14,487 nt of DNA from Clostridiales bacterium (GCA_019420065.1 JAHZHX010000031.1:1-14487); one strand, 5' to 3'. Numbered from the stretch's first letter, positions 6,535 through 13,264 are shown. Program-made: numbers and translations. The notes: generated by a model from the sequence alone, not told the origin.

Positions 6535-8226
6535 ATGCTGAAAAGCAAGTATATTGAGCGCGTCTGCTGCCTGGTCATGGCGCTGGCGCTGCTGCTCACC
6601 GGCGCGGTGATGGAGGGCGTGCGCTCGGGCGCGATCGCCATCGACCGCAGCTTGGGCTACGAAACGCGCCTTTTCGACCAGAGCCGGGTGCATACCCTTG
6701 ACATCGTGATGGACGACTGGGAGGGCTTCCTGGCCGAATGCGTCAACGAGGAATATGTTCCCTGCGCGGTGGTGATCGACGGGGAAAGCTACAAGAATGT
6801 GGCCATCCGCGCCAAGGGCAACACCTCGCTGTCCTCGGTGGCGGCGTATGGCAACAACCGTTACAGCTTCAAGATTGAGTTTGACCATTACGATAAAAAT
6901 GAGCGCTATTACGGCCTGGACAAGCTGAGCCTGAACAACATCATTCAGGACGCGACCTACATGAAGGATTATCTGGCCTATACGCTGATGGGGAAAATGG
7001 GCGTGGCCGCGCCCCTGTGCAGCTATGTGCAGATCAATGTAAACGGCGCGCCCTGGGGGCTGTACCTGGCCGTGGAGAGCGTGGAGGACGGCTTCCTGGC
7101 CCGCAATTACGGCAGCGACACAGGCGAATTGTATAAGCCCGACAGCCTTTCCTTCGGCGGCGGCCGCGGCGAGGGCCAGCGCTTTGACATGAAGCAATGG
7201 CAGGAGGAAAACGGCGGGCAGGCGGAGGAACAGCAAGGCTCTGATGGACAGCGACCCTCCTTTGGCGGACAAACGCAGGGCGGCGGGGACTTTGCGCCCT
7301 CCTCTGGCGAGCGCTCCGCGGGCGGATTTGAGCGGCCGGAGGGCGGCAAGGGCTTTGGCATGTTTGGCATGGGCAGCGGAGACGTAAAGCTGCAATACAG
7401 CGACGACGATCCTGACAGCTATGCCAATATCTTTGACAACGCCAAAACGAAGATCACCGAAAAGGATAAAACGCGCCTGATCGCCTCCCTCAAGGCGCTG
7501 GGCGAGGGCGATACCTCCGTGGTCGATACCACGCAGGTGCTGCGCTATCTGGCCGTGCATCACTTCCTGTGCAATGACGACAGCTACACCGGCATGATGG
7601 TACACAACTATTACCTGCACGAGCAGGACGGCGTGCTGTCCATGATCCCCTGGGACTACAACCTGGCCTTCGGCGGCTTTGGCGGCGGAGACGCGGCCTC
7701 TGCCATCAACGCGCCCATCGATTCGCCGGTGTCGAACGGCAGCGTGGACGACCGCCCCATGGTCGCCTGGATCTTTGACAGCGAGGAGAGCCTTGCTCAG
7801 TACCACGCCGTTTACGCCGAGCTTGTGGAAACGCTGCTGGACAGCGGTTATCTGGACGGCGAGATCGCGCGCGTGACGGAAATGATCGCGCCCTATGTCC
7901 AAAGCGACCCTACGGCGTTCTACACCTACGAGGAGTTTAAGAAAGCCAACGAAACGCTGCGTCTTTTCTGCGAGAAGCGCGCGCTGAGCGTGCGCGGACA
8001 GCTGGCGGGCGAGATCCCGTCCACGCAGGAGGGACAGCGCGGGTCGGACGCTTTGATCGACGGCGGCGGCCTGAACCTGAGCGATATGGGCGGCATGAAT
8101 ACCGGCCGCGCGCCGGGCGGCGGCTTTACAATGCCGGAGGGCTTCACGATGCCGGAGGGCTTCACGCCGCCGGAAGGGGACTTTGCGCCCTCCTTTGGCG
8201 GACCGGCGACGAACGAACAAAAATAA
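6535..8226 (+). CDS. CotH-like kinase family protein, secreted or anchored
   Basis: CotH proteins are atypical kinases; Bacillus CotH phosphorylates spore coat proteins. This 563-aa protein has an N-terminal hydrophobic segment (about 10-29), so the kinase should lie outside the membrane. Family motifs in order are AKGNTS (93-98), RYSFKIEFD (109-117), YGLDKLSLNN, YMKDYLAYTL, WGLYLAVE, NDDSY (347-351) and PWDYNLAFGG (WDYN at 373-376, likely metal-binding Asp). Residues about 205-282 are a Gly/Ser/Gln-rich insert inside the kinase, and the last 50 residues are Gly/Pro-rich with three tandem copies of GFTxPE. I chose the ATG at 6535, 4 bp after the DUF4956 stop, because the longer frame would need a TTG inside that gene. 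The SD is weak, so coupling is likely. The genome does not show from this window whether the host sporulates. Confidence 0.88.
   Translation: MLKSKYIERVCCLVMALALLLTGAVMEGVRSGAIAIDRSLGYETRLFDQSRVHTLDIVMDDWEGFLAECVNEEYVPCAVVIDGESYKNVAIRAKGNTSLSSVAAYGNNRYSFKIEFDHYDKNERYYGLDKLSLNNIIQDATYMKDYLAYTLMGKMGVAAPLCSYVQINVNGAPWGLYLAVESVEDGFLARNYGSDTGELYKPDSLSFGGGRGEGQRFDMKQWQEENGGQAEEQQGSDGQRPSFGGQTQGGGDFAPSSGERSAGGFERPEGGKGFGMFGMGSGDVKLQYSDDDPDSYANIFDNAKTKITEKDKTRLIASLKALGEGDTSVVDTTQVLRYLAVHHFLCNDDSYTGMMVHNYYLHEQDGVLSMIPWDYNLAFGGFGGGDAASAINAPIDSPVSNGSVDDRPMVAWIFDSEESLAQYHAVYAELVETLLDSGYLDGEIARVTEMIAPYVQSDPTAFYTYEEFKKANETLRLFCEKRALSVRGQLAGEIPSTQEGQRGSDALIDGGGLNLSDMGGMNTGRAPGGGFTMPEGFTMPEGFTPPEGDFAPSFGGPATNEQK
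8122..8175 (+). repeat. Three tandem 18-bp repeats in the cotH-like gene
   Basis: Three in-frame units (8122-8139, 8140-8157, 8158-8175) encode GFTMPE, GFTMPE and GFTPPE. The codons differ slightly between units, so the array is not brand new. The flanking DFAPS-type coding sequence also occurs near 7290 in the internal insert, suggesting the two low-complexity tracts are related. Confidence 0.8.
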
Positions 8227-8239
8227 CGTCAGGATACGC

Positions 8240-8275
8240 CAGGGAGGCGGCTTTGCAGGCCAAAGCCCCTCCCTG
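8240..8275. repeat. Strong hairpin after the CotH operon
   Basis: Starting 13 bp after the stop codon, CAGGGAGG (8240-8247) and GGCTTTG (8249-8255) pair with CAAAGCC (8261-8267) and CCTCCCTG (8268-8275), with one bulged C. No T-run follows on either strand, so it is not a classical terminator. It could protect the mRNA 3' end or be part of the structured block that follows. Confidence 0.7.
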
Positions 8276-8322
8276 AAACCCACCCGAAAGCCGGCGGGGT
8301 TTGGAAGGGGCTTAACGCGATT

Positions 8323-8443
8323 GACGGCAGGGAAACGCCGGTTCACGGACGGCCCTGCGCGACGCAAGCGTCTCCCGGTTCCGCCGTTTCCCCGGCTGCG
8401 GCTGTGCTGCCTGTGCATTCGCGAGCGAATGCCCCCTGCCGTC
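8323..8443. repeat. Nested inverted repeats, 121-bp foldback
   Basis: GACGGCAGGG (8323-8332) is perfectly matched by CCCTGCCGTC (8434-8443). Within it, 8330-8341 matches 8381-8392 with one mismatch (GGGAAACG against CGTTTCCC at the outer end). GACGC-AA-GCGTC and ATTCG-CGAG-CGAAT lie inside as smaller hairpins. There is no plausible gene here. It may be a structured RNA or a small non-autonomous palindromic repeat. Confidence 0.55.
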
Positions 8444-8473
8444 CCAGTTTCTTCCAGATTTTTCGTCGCCCTA

Positions 8474-8500
8474 TGCCGCGCGGTTAAAAAACGCGCGGCT
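8474..8500. repeat. 27-base hairpin repeat, copy 1
   Basis: GCCGCGCG (8475-8482), a 9-base A-rich loop and CGCGCGGC (8492-8499). All 27 bases recur exactly at 8700-8726. This copy is followed by CAGCG rather than a T-run, so unlike copy 2 it is not a terminator on the plus strand. Confidence 0.85.
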
Positions 8501-8525
8501 CAGCGTGCTGACAAAGCCCGCAAAC

Positions 8526-8569
8526 GCAAAAATTCCTTCAAAAAAAGAGAAAATTGAAGGAATTTTTGC
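8526..8569. repeat. 16-bp perfect inverted repeat, possible bidirectional terminator
   Basis: The arms at 8526-8541 and 8554-8569 are perfectly complementary (core ATTCCTTCAA / TTGAAGGAAT) around a 12-base A-rich spacer. The outer part of each arm is A5/T5, so on both strands the stem ends in a T-run. It could terminate the CotH operon. Confidence 0.7.
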
Positions 8570-8585
8570 TTGCTGCGTCAACTTC

Positions 8586-8636
8586 ACTTGCAGATGGCGG
8601 TCACTTACGTCTGTGTAAGCTCCCTGATCTGCAAGT
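8586..8636. repeat. 10-bp inverted repeat with a nested hairpin
   Basis: ACTTGCAGAT (8586-8595) matches ATCTGCAAGT (8627-8636). Inside, CTTAC (8604-8608) pairs with GTAAG (8615-8619) around a 6-base loop. The two-level fold is typical of a small structured RNA or palindromic mobile repeat. Confidence 0.6.
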
Positions 8637-8672
8637 TCGTTTCCTTGCCTTGCAGACTTTCTCAGCCTCTGC

Positions 8673-8699
8673 CAGTCTGTTGACTTTGTCAACAGACTG
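8673..8699. repeat. 12-bp perfect hairpin
   Basis: CAGTCTGTTGAC (8673-8684) pairs with GTCAACAGACTG (8688-8699) around a TTT loop. It directly abuts the second copy of the 27-base hairpin repeat. Confidence 0.75.
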
Positions 8700-8730
8700 T
8701 GCCGCGCGGTTAAAAAACGCGCGGCTTTTT
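8700..8730 (+). terminator. Terminator made by copy 2 of the 27-base repeat
   Basis: The same hairpin as at 8474-8500 (8-bp GC stem 8702-8708 region with its partner ending at 8725) is here followed by TTTTT (8726-8730). This makes a good rho-independent terminator on the plus strand, placed just before the promoter of the HTH gene. Confidence 0.75.
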
Positions 8731-8745
8731 GTGCTTACGGTTCCA

Positions 8746-8774
8746 TTGAAAAGCGGGCGGCCGCGGCTTATAAT
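8746..8774 (+). promoter_or_regulatory. Promoter of the HTH regulator gene
   Basis: TTGAAA (8746-8751), 17 bases and a perfect TATAAT (8769-8774). The transcript should start at about 8781, only some 16 nt before the chosen start codon. This rules out the in-frame ATG at 8773. Confidence 0.8.
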
Positions 8775-8796
8775 GAAGGAAAAAGGGGGGATGACG

Positions 8797-9849
8797 GTGA
8801 AAATAGGCGCGAGGATCGCATCGCTTCGCCGGGCAAAGGGCTTCACGCAGGAGCAGCTGGCCGGGCTGCTGGGGGTGTCCGCCCCGGCGGTCAGCAAATG
8901 GGAGACCGATACCTCCTATCCCGATATCACGCTGCTTTGCCCGCTGGCCCGGGCGCTGGATACCAATGTGGATATGCTGCTGCAATTTGAGGAGGCGCTG
9001 AGCGAGGAGGCGGTCGCCAGGCAGATCAGGGACGTGATTGAGACCGCTCGCCAAGAGAGCCGCGAGGCGGCGGAGCGGATGCTGACCGGGCTTTTGCGGC
9101 GGTATCCCAATTCGCTGAGTCTGCGGTTCAACGCCGCGCTGGTATGGGATGCGTTCATGCTTCTTTTCCCCGACGCGGACGGGGAAACGCGCCGAGGCTG
9201 GACGGAGAACAAGGAAAGGCTGCTTGCGCAGGTGCGCGCCTGCGGGGACAGCGTTTACGGTCAGCATGCCGCGCTGCTGCTGGCGGCAAGCGCGGCCGCG
9301 CAGAACAGGCTGGAGGAGGCCGAGGCGCTTTTGCGGGAGCTGCCCGAGCATGCGGTGGATGCAACCCAGATCTGGTGCAGCATATACTTGAAGAAGAACG
9401 AGCCGCTGGAAGCGCTCAAGAGGGTGCAAAAGCGCCTGTATACGCTGGCGCGGCAGGCGCAGGAATGCATGATCGCCATGCTGAACCCCGAAATGGTTCC
9501 CGACGCGGAGCGGGCGCTGCAAATCTGCGAGGCGTACCGGCAGCTGGACATGCTGTTTGGCCTGGGCGGGTTATATGAGGGGATGTTTGTCGAAGCGTAT
9601 CTGCGTCTGGAACGGTGGGAGGATGCGGCGGAAAGCCTGTACCGCTATGTCTGCGCCCTGACGGGAGAGGCTGCGCCGCCGCAAAAGGCATTGTTTGCGC
9701 CGGGGATTGACGCGGCGAAGCATTCCCCCGCCTCTTCGCCGGAAATGCGGCGCATGCTGCTGCGGGGCCTGGAGGAGGAGCGCTGCGCGCGGCTGCTGCA
9801 ATATCCCAAAGGGCGGGCGGCGCTTGAAAAGCTTGAGACAAGCATATAA
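8797..9849 (+). CDS. XRE-family HTH regulator with a TPR-like C-terminus
   Basis: This 350-aa protein starts with a Cro/C1-type HTH: IGARIASLRRAKGFTQEQLAG (3-23), then LLGVSAPAVSKWETDTSYPD (24-43). Residues about 75-350 are helical and Ala/Leu/Glu-rich with repeated aromatic-spaced helices, like the TPR-type sensor part of many Bacillota regulators. I prefer the GTG at 8797, with AAGGGGG 7 nt upstream, because the family starts MxIGxxI. The ATG at 8791 is possible but would have almost no leader. It is transcribed alone, between two terminators. DNA target and signal are unknown; the sequence shows no link to the CotH operon upstream other than position. Confidence 0.85.
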   Translation: MKIGARIASLRRAKGFTQEQLAGLLGVSAPAVSKWETDTSYPDITLLCPLARALDTNVDMLLQFEEALSEEAVARQIRDVIETARQESREAAERMLTGLLRRYPNSLSLRFNAALVWDAFMLLFPDADGETRRGWTENKERLLAQVRACGDSVYGQHAALLLAASAAAQNRLEEAEALLRELPEHAVDATQIWCSIYLKKNEPLEALKRVQKRLYTLARQAQECMIAMLNPEMVPDAERALQICEAYRQLDMLFGLGGLYEGMFVEAYLRLERWEDAAESLYRYVCALTGEAAPPQKALFAPGIDAAKHSPASSPEMRRMLLRGLEEERCARLLQYPKGRAALEKLETSI

Positions 9850-9877
9850 AAAACCCCCTGCCGGTTTCGGCAGGGGG
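9848..9877 (-). terminator. Terminator of the rpsF-ssb-rpsR operon
   Basis: CCCCCTGCCG (9854-9863) pairs with CGGCAGGGGG (9868-9877) around GTTT, a 10-bp stem. On the minus strand it is followed by T6 (9853-9848), which overlaps the stop codon of the convergent HTH gene. On the plus strand only A5 follows, so it is a poor terminator for that gene. Confidence 0.88.
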
Positions 9878-9891
9878 AAAAATCAGTCAAT

Positions 9892-10146
9892 TTAATCGAC
9901 CGTGTAGGGCAGCAGCGCGATGGCACGGGCGCGCTTGATGGCCTCGGACAACTGACGCTGATGCTTTGCGCAGGTGCCGGTCATGCGGCGGGGCATGATC
10001 TTGCCGCGCTCGTTGACATAACGGCGCAGGCGGTTCACGTCCTTATAGTCGATATAAGCGACCTTATTTACACAGAAATCGCAAACCTTGCGGCGGGGCT
10101 TCCGTCCGCGAGGGCGCATTTTTCTTTCGCCACGATCTTCAGACAT
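9892..10146 (-). CDS. rpsR: 30S ribosomal protein S18
   Basis: S18 binds the 30S platform as a heterodimer with S6. The 84-aa protein shows the family core (DYKDVNRLRRYVNERGKI and the TGTCAKHQRQL block) and a C22-C25 with C59-H62 set that should bind zinc, the C+ form of S18. AGGAGG precedes the ATG. It is the last gene of the rpsF-ssb-rpsR operon and is followed by a strong terminator. Confidence 0.97.
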   Translation of the reverse strand: MSEDRGERKMRPRGRKPRRKVCDFCVNKVAYIDYKDVNRLRRYVNERGKIMPRRMTGTCAKHQRQLSEAIKRARAIALLPYTVD

Positions 10147-10178
10147 GGAATGCTTCCTCCTATTACAAATGATCTTGT

Positions 10179-10604
10179 TCAGAACGGCAGCTCGTCGTCG
10201 TCCACCTGTACAAAGCCGGTGTGCTGGGGCGCGGCAGGCGCAGCGGCCTGGGCGCGCGGCGCGCTCATCGGCTCGCCGCCTTCGGAGCGGGGAGTCAAGA
10301 ACTCCACGTCGTCCGCCGTCACTTCCAGGCTCGCGCGGGTATTGCCGTCGTTGCCCGTGAACGTGCTTACGCTCACCGAGCCGGTCACGGCCACCTTGCG
10401 GCCTTTTTGCAGGTACTTGGCGCAATTTTCGCCCAGACCGCGCCAGGCGGTCACGCGGAAGAAGTCAGCCTCGGGCTGACCGGCTTCGGCATTGCGCACG
10501 CGGCGGTTGACCGCCACAGTGAACGAGCAAACCGAGATACCGTCGCGGGTGGAACGCAGCTCGGGATCGCGCGTCAGGTTCCCAACGATGAAAACCTTGT
10601 TCAT
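10179..10604 (-). CDS. ssb: Single-stranded DNA-binding protein
   Basis: SSB coats single-stranded DNA in replication and repair and recruits partners through its C-terminal tip. The 141-aa protein has an OB fold (about 1-104; MNKVFIVGNLTRDPELR at the start, FFRVTAWRGLGENCAKYLQKG in the middle), a short Ala/Pro-rich linker and the intact acidic tip DDDELPF (135-141). GGGAGGG lies 6 nt before the ATG. It sits between rpsF and rpsR, the usual Bacillota order. Confidence 0.97.
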   Translation of the reverse strand: MNKVFIVGNLTRDPELRSTRDGISVCSFTVAVNRRVRNAEAGQPEADFFRVTAWRGLGENCAKYLQKGRKVAVTGSVSVSTFTGNDGNTRASLEVTADDVEFLTPRSEGGEPMSAPRAQAAAPAAPQHTGFVQVDDDELPF

Positions 10605-10622
10605 TCGTATCCCTCCCTGTAA

Positions 10623-11003
10623 TTACTCGGCCGCCTTTTCGGCGGGCGCGGCAGCTTCCTCAGCGGCGGCCACGGGCGCGGCAGCGCGCACGGGACGGGG
10701 CTTGACATTGCTGCGCTTATCTTCCACCTTCACGATCAGATAGCGAAGGACGGATTCCGCAATCTGCAGATTGCGCTCGATCTCGCGGGGAACCTCGGCC
10801 TCAGCCTCAAAGTTCACCAGCAGATAGTAGCCTTCGGTCTTGTAGTTGATGGGATAGGCCAGACGGCGCTTGCCCCATTCATCCACCTTTTCCACCTTGC
10901 CGCCGTTGGCTTCGATCATGCCGTTGAAGCGGTCGATCACCGCCTTGCGGGCTTCGTCCTCCAACGCGACGTCGATGACGTAGACCAATTCATACTTGTT
11001 CAT
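10623..11003 (-). CDS. rpsF: 30S ribosomal protein S6
   Basis: S6 pairs with S18 on the 30S platform. The 126-aa protein begins MNKYELVYVID and contains the conserved WGKRRLAYPINYKTEGYYLL block. An Ala/Glu/Pro-rich tail (about 103-126) extends beyond the usual core. AGGAGGTG precedes the ATG. It is first in the operon and carries the leader and promoter upstream. Confidence 0.97.
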   Translation of the reverse strand: MNKYELVYVIDVALEDEARKAVIDRFNGMIEANGGKVEKVDEWGKRRLAYPINYKTEGYYLLVNFEAEAEVPREIERNLQIAESVLRYLIVKVEDKRSNVKPRPVRAAAPVAAAEEAAAPAEKAAE

Positions 11004-11028
11004 ACTTTCACCTCCTCATGGACATATG

Positions 11029-11050
11029 GCGCCGCGGCATCACGCGGCGC
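11029..11050 (-). promoter_or_regulatory. Hairpin in the rpsF leader, possible S6:S18 autoregulatory site
   Basis: An 8-bp perfect GC stem (GCGCCGCG 11029-11036 with CGCGGCGC 11043-11050, 6-base loop) lies in the 5' leader of rpsF, some 10 nt above the SD. In several bacteria the S6:S18 pair binds a hairpin with a CCG element in this leader to repress its own operon. CCG is present here, but I cannot confirm the exact motif. Confidence 0.45.
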
Positions 11051-11069
11051 AAGGATGTGCCAATTTCAT

Positions 11070-11098
11070 ATTATATACGATTTTTGCATAAATTGCAA
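11070..11098 (-). promoter_or_regulatory. Promoter of rpsF-ssb-rpsR
   Basis: On the minus strand: TTGCAA (11098-11093), 17 bases, TATAAT (11075-11070). Expected start is about 11063, giving a leader of about 60 nt. It starts only 6 bp past the stop codon of the upstream secreted-protein gene, with no terminator between, so read-through into the operon is possible. Confidence 0.85.
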
Positions 11099-11104
11099 GG
11101 GGAA

Positions 11105-12460
11105 TTATTCAAGAACTTTGAAAAACTGTGTTTCGGGATCGCTCAGCATATCGGTATAATTGCGAACTTCTTCTCCGGTCTTAAAATCGTTGATGCAGTC
11201 AGGGTAGCGTGGCGCGCGTTGCTCGGTTTCCATGTGGCGGGTGTAATACTCAAGGAAGCGCACTGCCTCAGACTGACGTTCTGTGTTGGGGGAGATATAG
11301 GCAAAATTCATGTGCATGCTGTTAGCCCCAGGCCAGATCTCAATAGGATAGGCGTACAATTTGCCGTCCTTTTTGAGGTATTTCTGAATCTGCGGGTACA
11401 TGCATGCCACATCGGCGCGCAGCAGGGCGGAGTCCAATTCCTGCATGGCCGGGATATCGACTGCCACAACGTTCTGGCTGCTGCGCAGGATCAGGTCGCC
11501 CACGCCAGCGCGTGCGGCAAGCTTATCGGAAGAATAATAGCGCAGGTGCACATTTACGTCGGGATAGGCATGCATGAAGCCGTACATTTGATTTATAACA
11601 AAATAAGCAGAAGCGGAATCGGTCAGGATGGTCAGGGGCTTGCCTATGCGGTTGTAATGGTAGCCGTCGCGGTCGATCGCCACATAGGAGCCATCTTCCT
11701 TAAATCCCGCGTCCATAATCCCTAAGCAGGATTCAACTGCCAGATAGTCCGACGCGGCCATGGATTTTCCGTTCCAGCGGATCAGCTCATTATCCATCAA
11801 AAAGCAAACGGCGGCGTTCTCTTTATCATAGCACAGGCCGCCGACATTCCAGGAAGGAAGTCTGGAAGTGGAAGCAATGACTTTTCCACTAATTCCGTCA
11901 AAGGCGACGATGCGCTTGCCGGTGTTGTCCCAGCCGATTAGCTGTCCCTCCGCGCCCAGGGCGATTTCCCAGAAATTGCAGTCTTCCACCGTAACGGGAG
12001 TGCATTCGCCGGTGCGCAGCGAATAACGGTACAGCAGATAATCGACCAGCGTTTCCTTGTTGCGCATTAGAATATAAAGGTTGTTGCCCTGAATGACCGG
12101 ATACGTCATCCAGCCGTCAACAGAGAACTTGAGAGAGACAACATGCGACAGTTTGTCATCATCCAGACGGTACAGCTCAAGGTTGGTGGGATCGATGACG
12201 TACAGTTTTTTACCGTCCGTGGTCAAGTGAGCGTTTGCCCAGTCGATATCGGGATAGCCTTTCCGCTCTAACACAACAATGGGGCGACTTTCGGTATCAT
12301 AGAGAATTTCACCGAAAGTCATGGCATAAACGGTGTTCTGAACAATTTGAATTTTGATGTATTCAAAAATACCTTTTGACGTTGGGGCTGCGAATGCAGA
12401 AGGGAGCGTCATGCACAGGATAAGAACAAGCGCGATGGAGAATAGGACTTTTTTCTTCAT
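11105..12460 (-). CDS. Secreted propeller-like protein with a shortened solute-binding domain
   Basis: This 451-aa protein has a signal peptide with a likely cut after AFA (24) and no lipobox Cys. Residues about 30-270 hold repeated short beta-type units (LYVIDPTNLELYRL, NLYILMRNKETLVDYLLYRY, IVAFDGISGKVI), as in a beta-propeller. From about 275 it resembles an extracellular solute-binding protein: FVINQMYGFMHAYPDVNVHL, then GDLIL, then LYAYPIEIWP. It then passes straight to a late element of that fold (ISPNTERQSEAVRFLEYYT). The helical middle usually found between these blocks seems missing, so ligand binding is doubtful. AAAGGAAC lies upstream of the ATG. It follows the Cys/His repeat gene by 87 bp, perhaps in one transcript. 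Base composition is less GC-rich than its neighbours. Confidence 0.6.
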   Translation of the reverse strand: MKKKVLFSIALVLILCMTLPSAFAAPTSKGIFEYIKIQIVQNTVYAMTFGEILYDTESRPIVVLERKGYPDIDWANAHLTTDGKKLYVIDPTNLELYRLDDDKLSHVVSLKFSVDGWMTYPVIQGNNLYILMRNKETLVDYLLYRYSLRTGECTPVTVEDCNFWEIALGAEGQLIGWDNTGKRIVAFDGISGKVIASTSRLPSWNVGGLCYDKENAAVCFLMDNELIRWNGKSMAASDYLAVESCLGIMDAGFKEDGSYVAIDRDGYHYNRIGKPLTILTDSASAYFVINQMYGFMHAYPDVNVHLRYYSSDKLAARAGVGDLILRSSQNVVAVDIPAMQELDSALLRADVACMYPQIQKYLKKDGKLYAYPIEIWPGANSMHMNFAYISPNTERQSEAVRFLEYYTRHMETEQRAPRYPDCINDFKTGEEVRNYTDMLSDPETQFFKVLE

Positions 12461-12487
12461 GGGCGGTGTTCCTTTCTTTTAGTAGAG

Positions 12488-12520
12488 GGCATAGGGCAGG
12501 GAATACTCCTGCCCTATGCC
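12488..12520. repeat. 13-bp perfect inverted repeat between the two secreted-protein genes
   Basis: GGCATAGGGCAGG (12488-12500) pairs with CCTGCCCTATGCC (12508-12520) around a 7-base loop. No T-run follows on either strand. It lies 28 bp from one gene's start and 27 bp from the other's stop, so it could set their relative levels by stabilising the upstream mRNA or by partial termination. Confidence 0.8.
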
Positions 12521-12547
12521 AAGAAAGATTAGTTGGTTAAGGGGCGA

Positions 12548-13264
12548 TTATTGCCGCGCCGGTTTCTTGAGTCTGCTCGAACCGCAGCGGCTGCAAATAA
12601 CGGTAGTACCGTTATCAACCCAGTTGTGGCCAAGGGCACTACCGACAGTGATATTGCACAAGCGGCACATTTTGGGTGTGGTACAAGTTGCGGCTTTGTA
12701 AGAGTGTTTTGAGGGATCAGGAAGGCCTGATGTTGAATCACATACCGTGCAAATTGCGGGCGAAACACAGGTGGCGGGGGAAAACTTGTGCGCAGCAAGC
12801 TCTCCTTGCGTTTTAAGGCAAATACGGCATGTTGACTTTGTAGTGCATGTTGCCTCAGAAAACCGATGAGAGCCTAAACCGCCGGTAACTGCGCCGCAAA
12901 CACTGCAGGTTTCTCTTGTTTTGCAGGTTGCGGAATTGGGGTCGGGACGATGTCCCAGCGGCTGCCCGTCTGGGTCAGGCCGACCGCAACCGTTTACACA
13001 GGTTTTTGCTTTTGTACAGGTAGCGGGACCATCATAAGCATGGTTTAATTTCTTGACTGTAACGCCATCCGTAAATTGCGTACAACCATTAACGGTACAT
13101 ACTCTGCCTCTTAATCCCTCTCGAAGGCATGTGGCTGGTGTAATAATAGTCATTGTATTACTATATACATGTTCATGCTTATCAGCAAGTGCAAAAGCGC
13201 TGGTCAAAAGCAGCATCAGAATCAGCAGGGCAATGCCAGTTACGAAGCGGACGGACTTTTTCAT
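12548..13264 (-). CDS. Secreted Cys/His repeat protein
   Basis: This 238-aa protein has a signal peptide (about 1-27, cut near ALA) followed by seven tandem units of about 22-43 residues. Each unit starts with His and an aromatic or Pro (HVY, HAY, HRP, HRF, HKF, HSY, HNW). Units 1-6 continue to ATC and a later Cys pair; the pair is CxxC in units 3-7, wider in units 1-2. Twenty Cys in all suggest zinc-ribbon-like or disulfide-linked knuckles. Similar repeats occur in large clostridial surface proteins, but function is unknown. I chose the ATG at 13264 because GGAGG lies upstream and the signal peptide begins there; the longer frame to 13381 has no support. It may be co-transcribed with the propeller-like gene. 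Confidence 0.75.
   Translation of the reverse strand: MKKSVRFVTGIALLILMLLLTSAFALADKHEHVYSNTMTIITPATCLREGLRGRVCTVNGCTQFTDGVTVKKLNHAYDGPATCTKAKTCVNGCGRPDPDGQPLGHRPDPNSATCKTRETCSVCGAVTGGLGSHRFSEATCTTKSTCRICLKTQGELAAHKFSPATCVSPAICTVCDSTSGLPDPSKHSYKAATCTTPKMCRLCNITVGSALGHNWVDNGTTVICSRCGSSRLKKPARQ

Noticed and set aside
8122..8175. Phase-variable repeat tract in cotH-like gene
   Set aside because: Units are 18 bp and in frame, and their codons have diverged, so gain or loss would not shift the frame and recent slippage is not evident.
5340..8418. Long minus-strand open frames opposite VTC, DUF4956 and CotH genes (433 and 638 aa)
   Set aside because: The plus-strand genes have recognised families, SD sites and a promoter. 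The minus frames are His/Arg/Gln-rich shadows.
8230..8730. CRISPR array or tRNA in the gene-free block
   Set aside because: The repeats are palindromes of different sequence with no regular spacers; no cloverleaf or T-loop consensus is present.
8471..8897. Minus-strand open frames of 73 and 98 aa over the palindromic block
   Set aside because: They end in the same residues only because they read through the two copies of the 27-base repeat; no SD or family resemblance.
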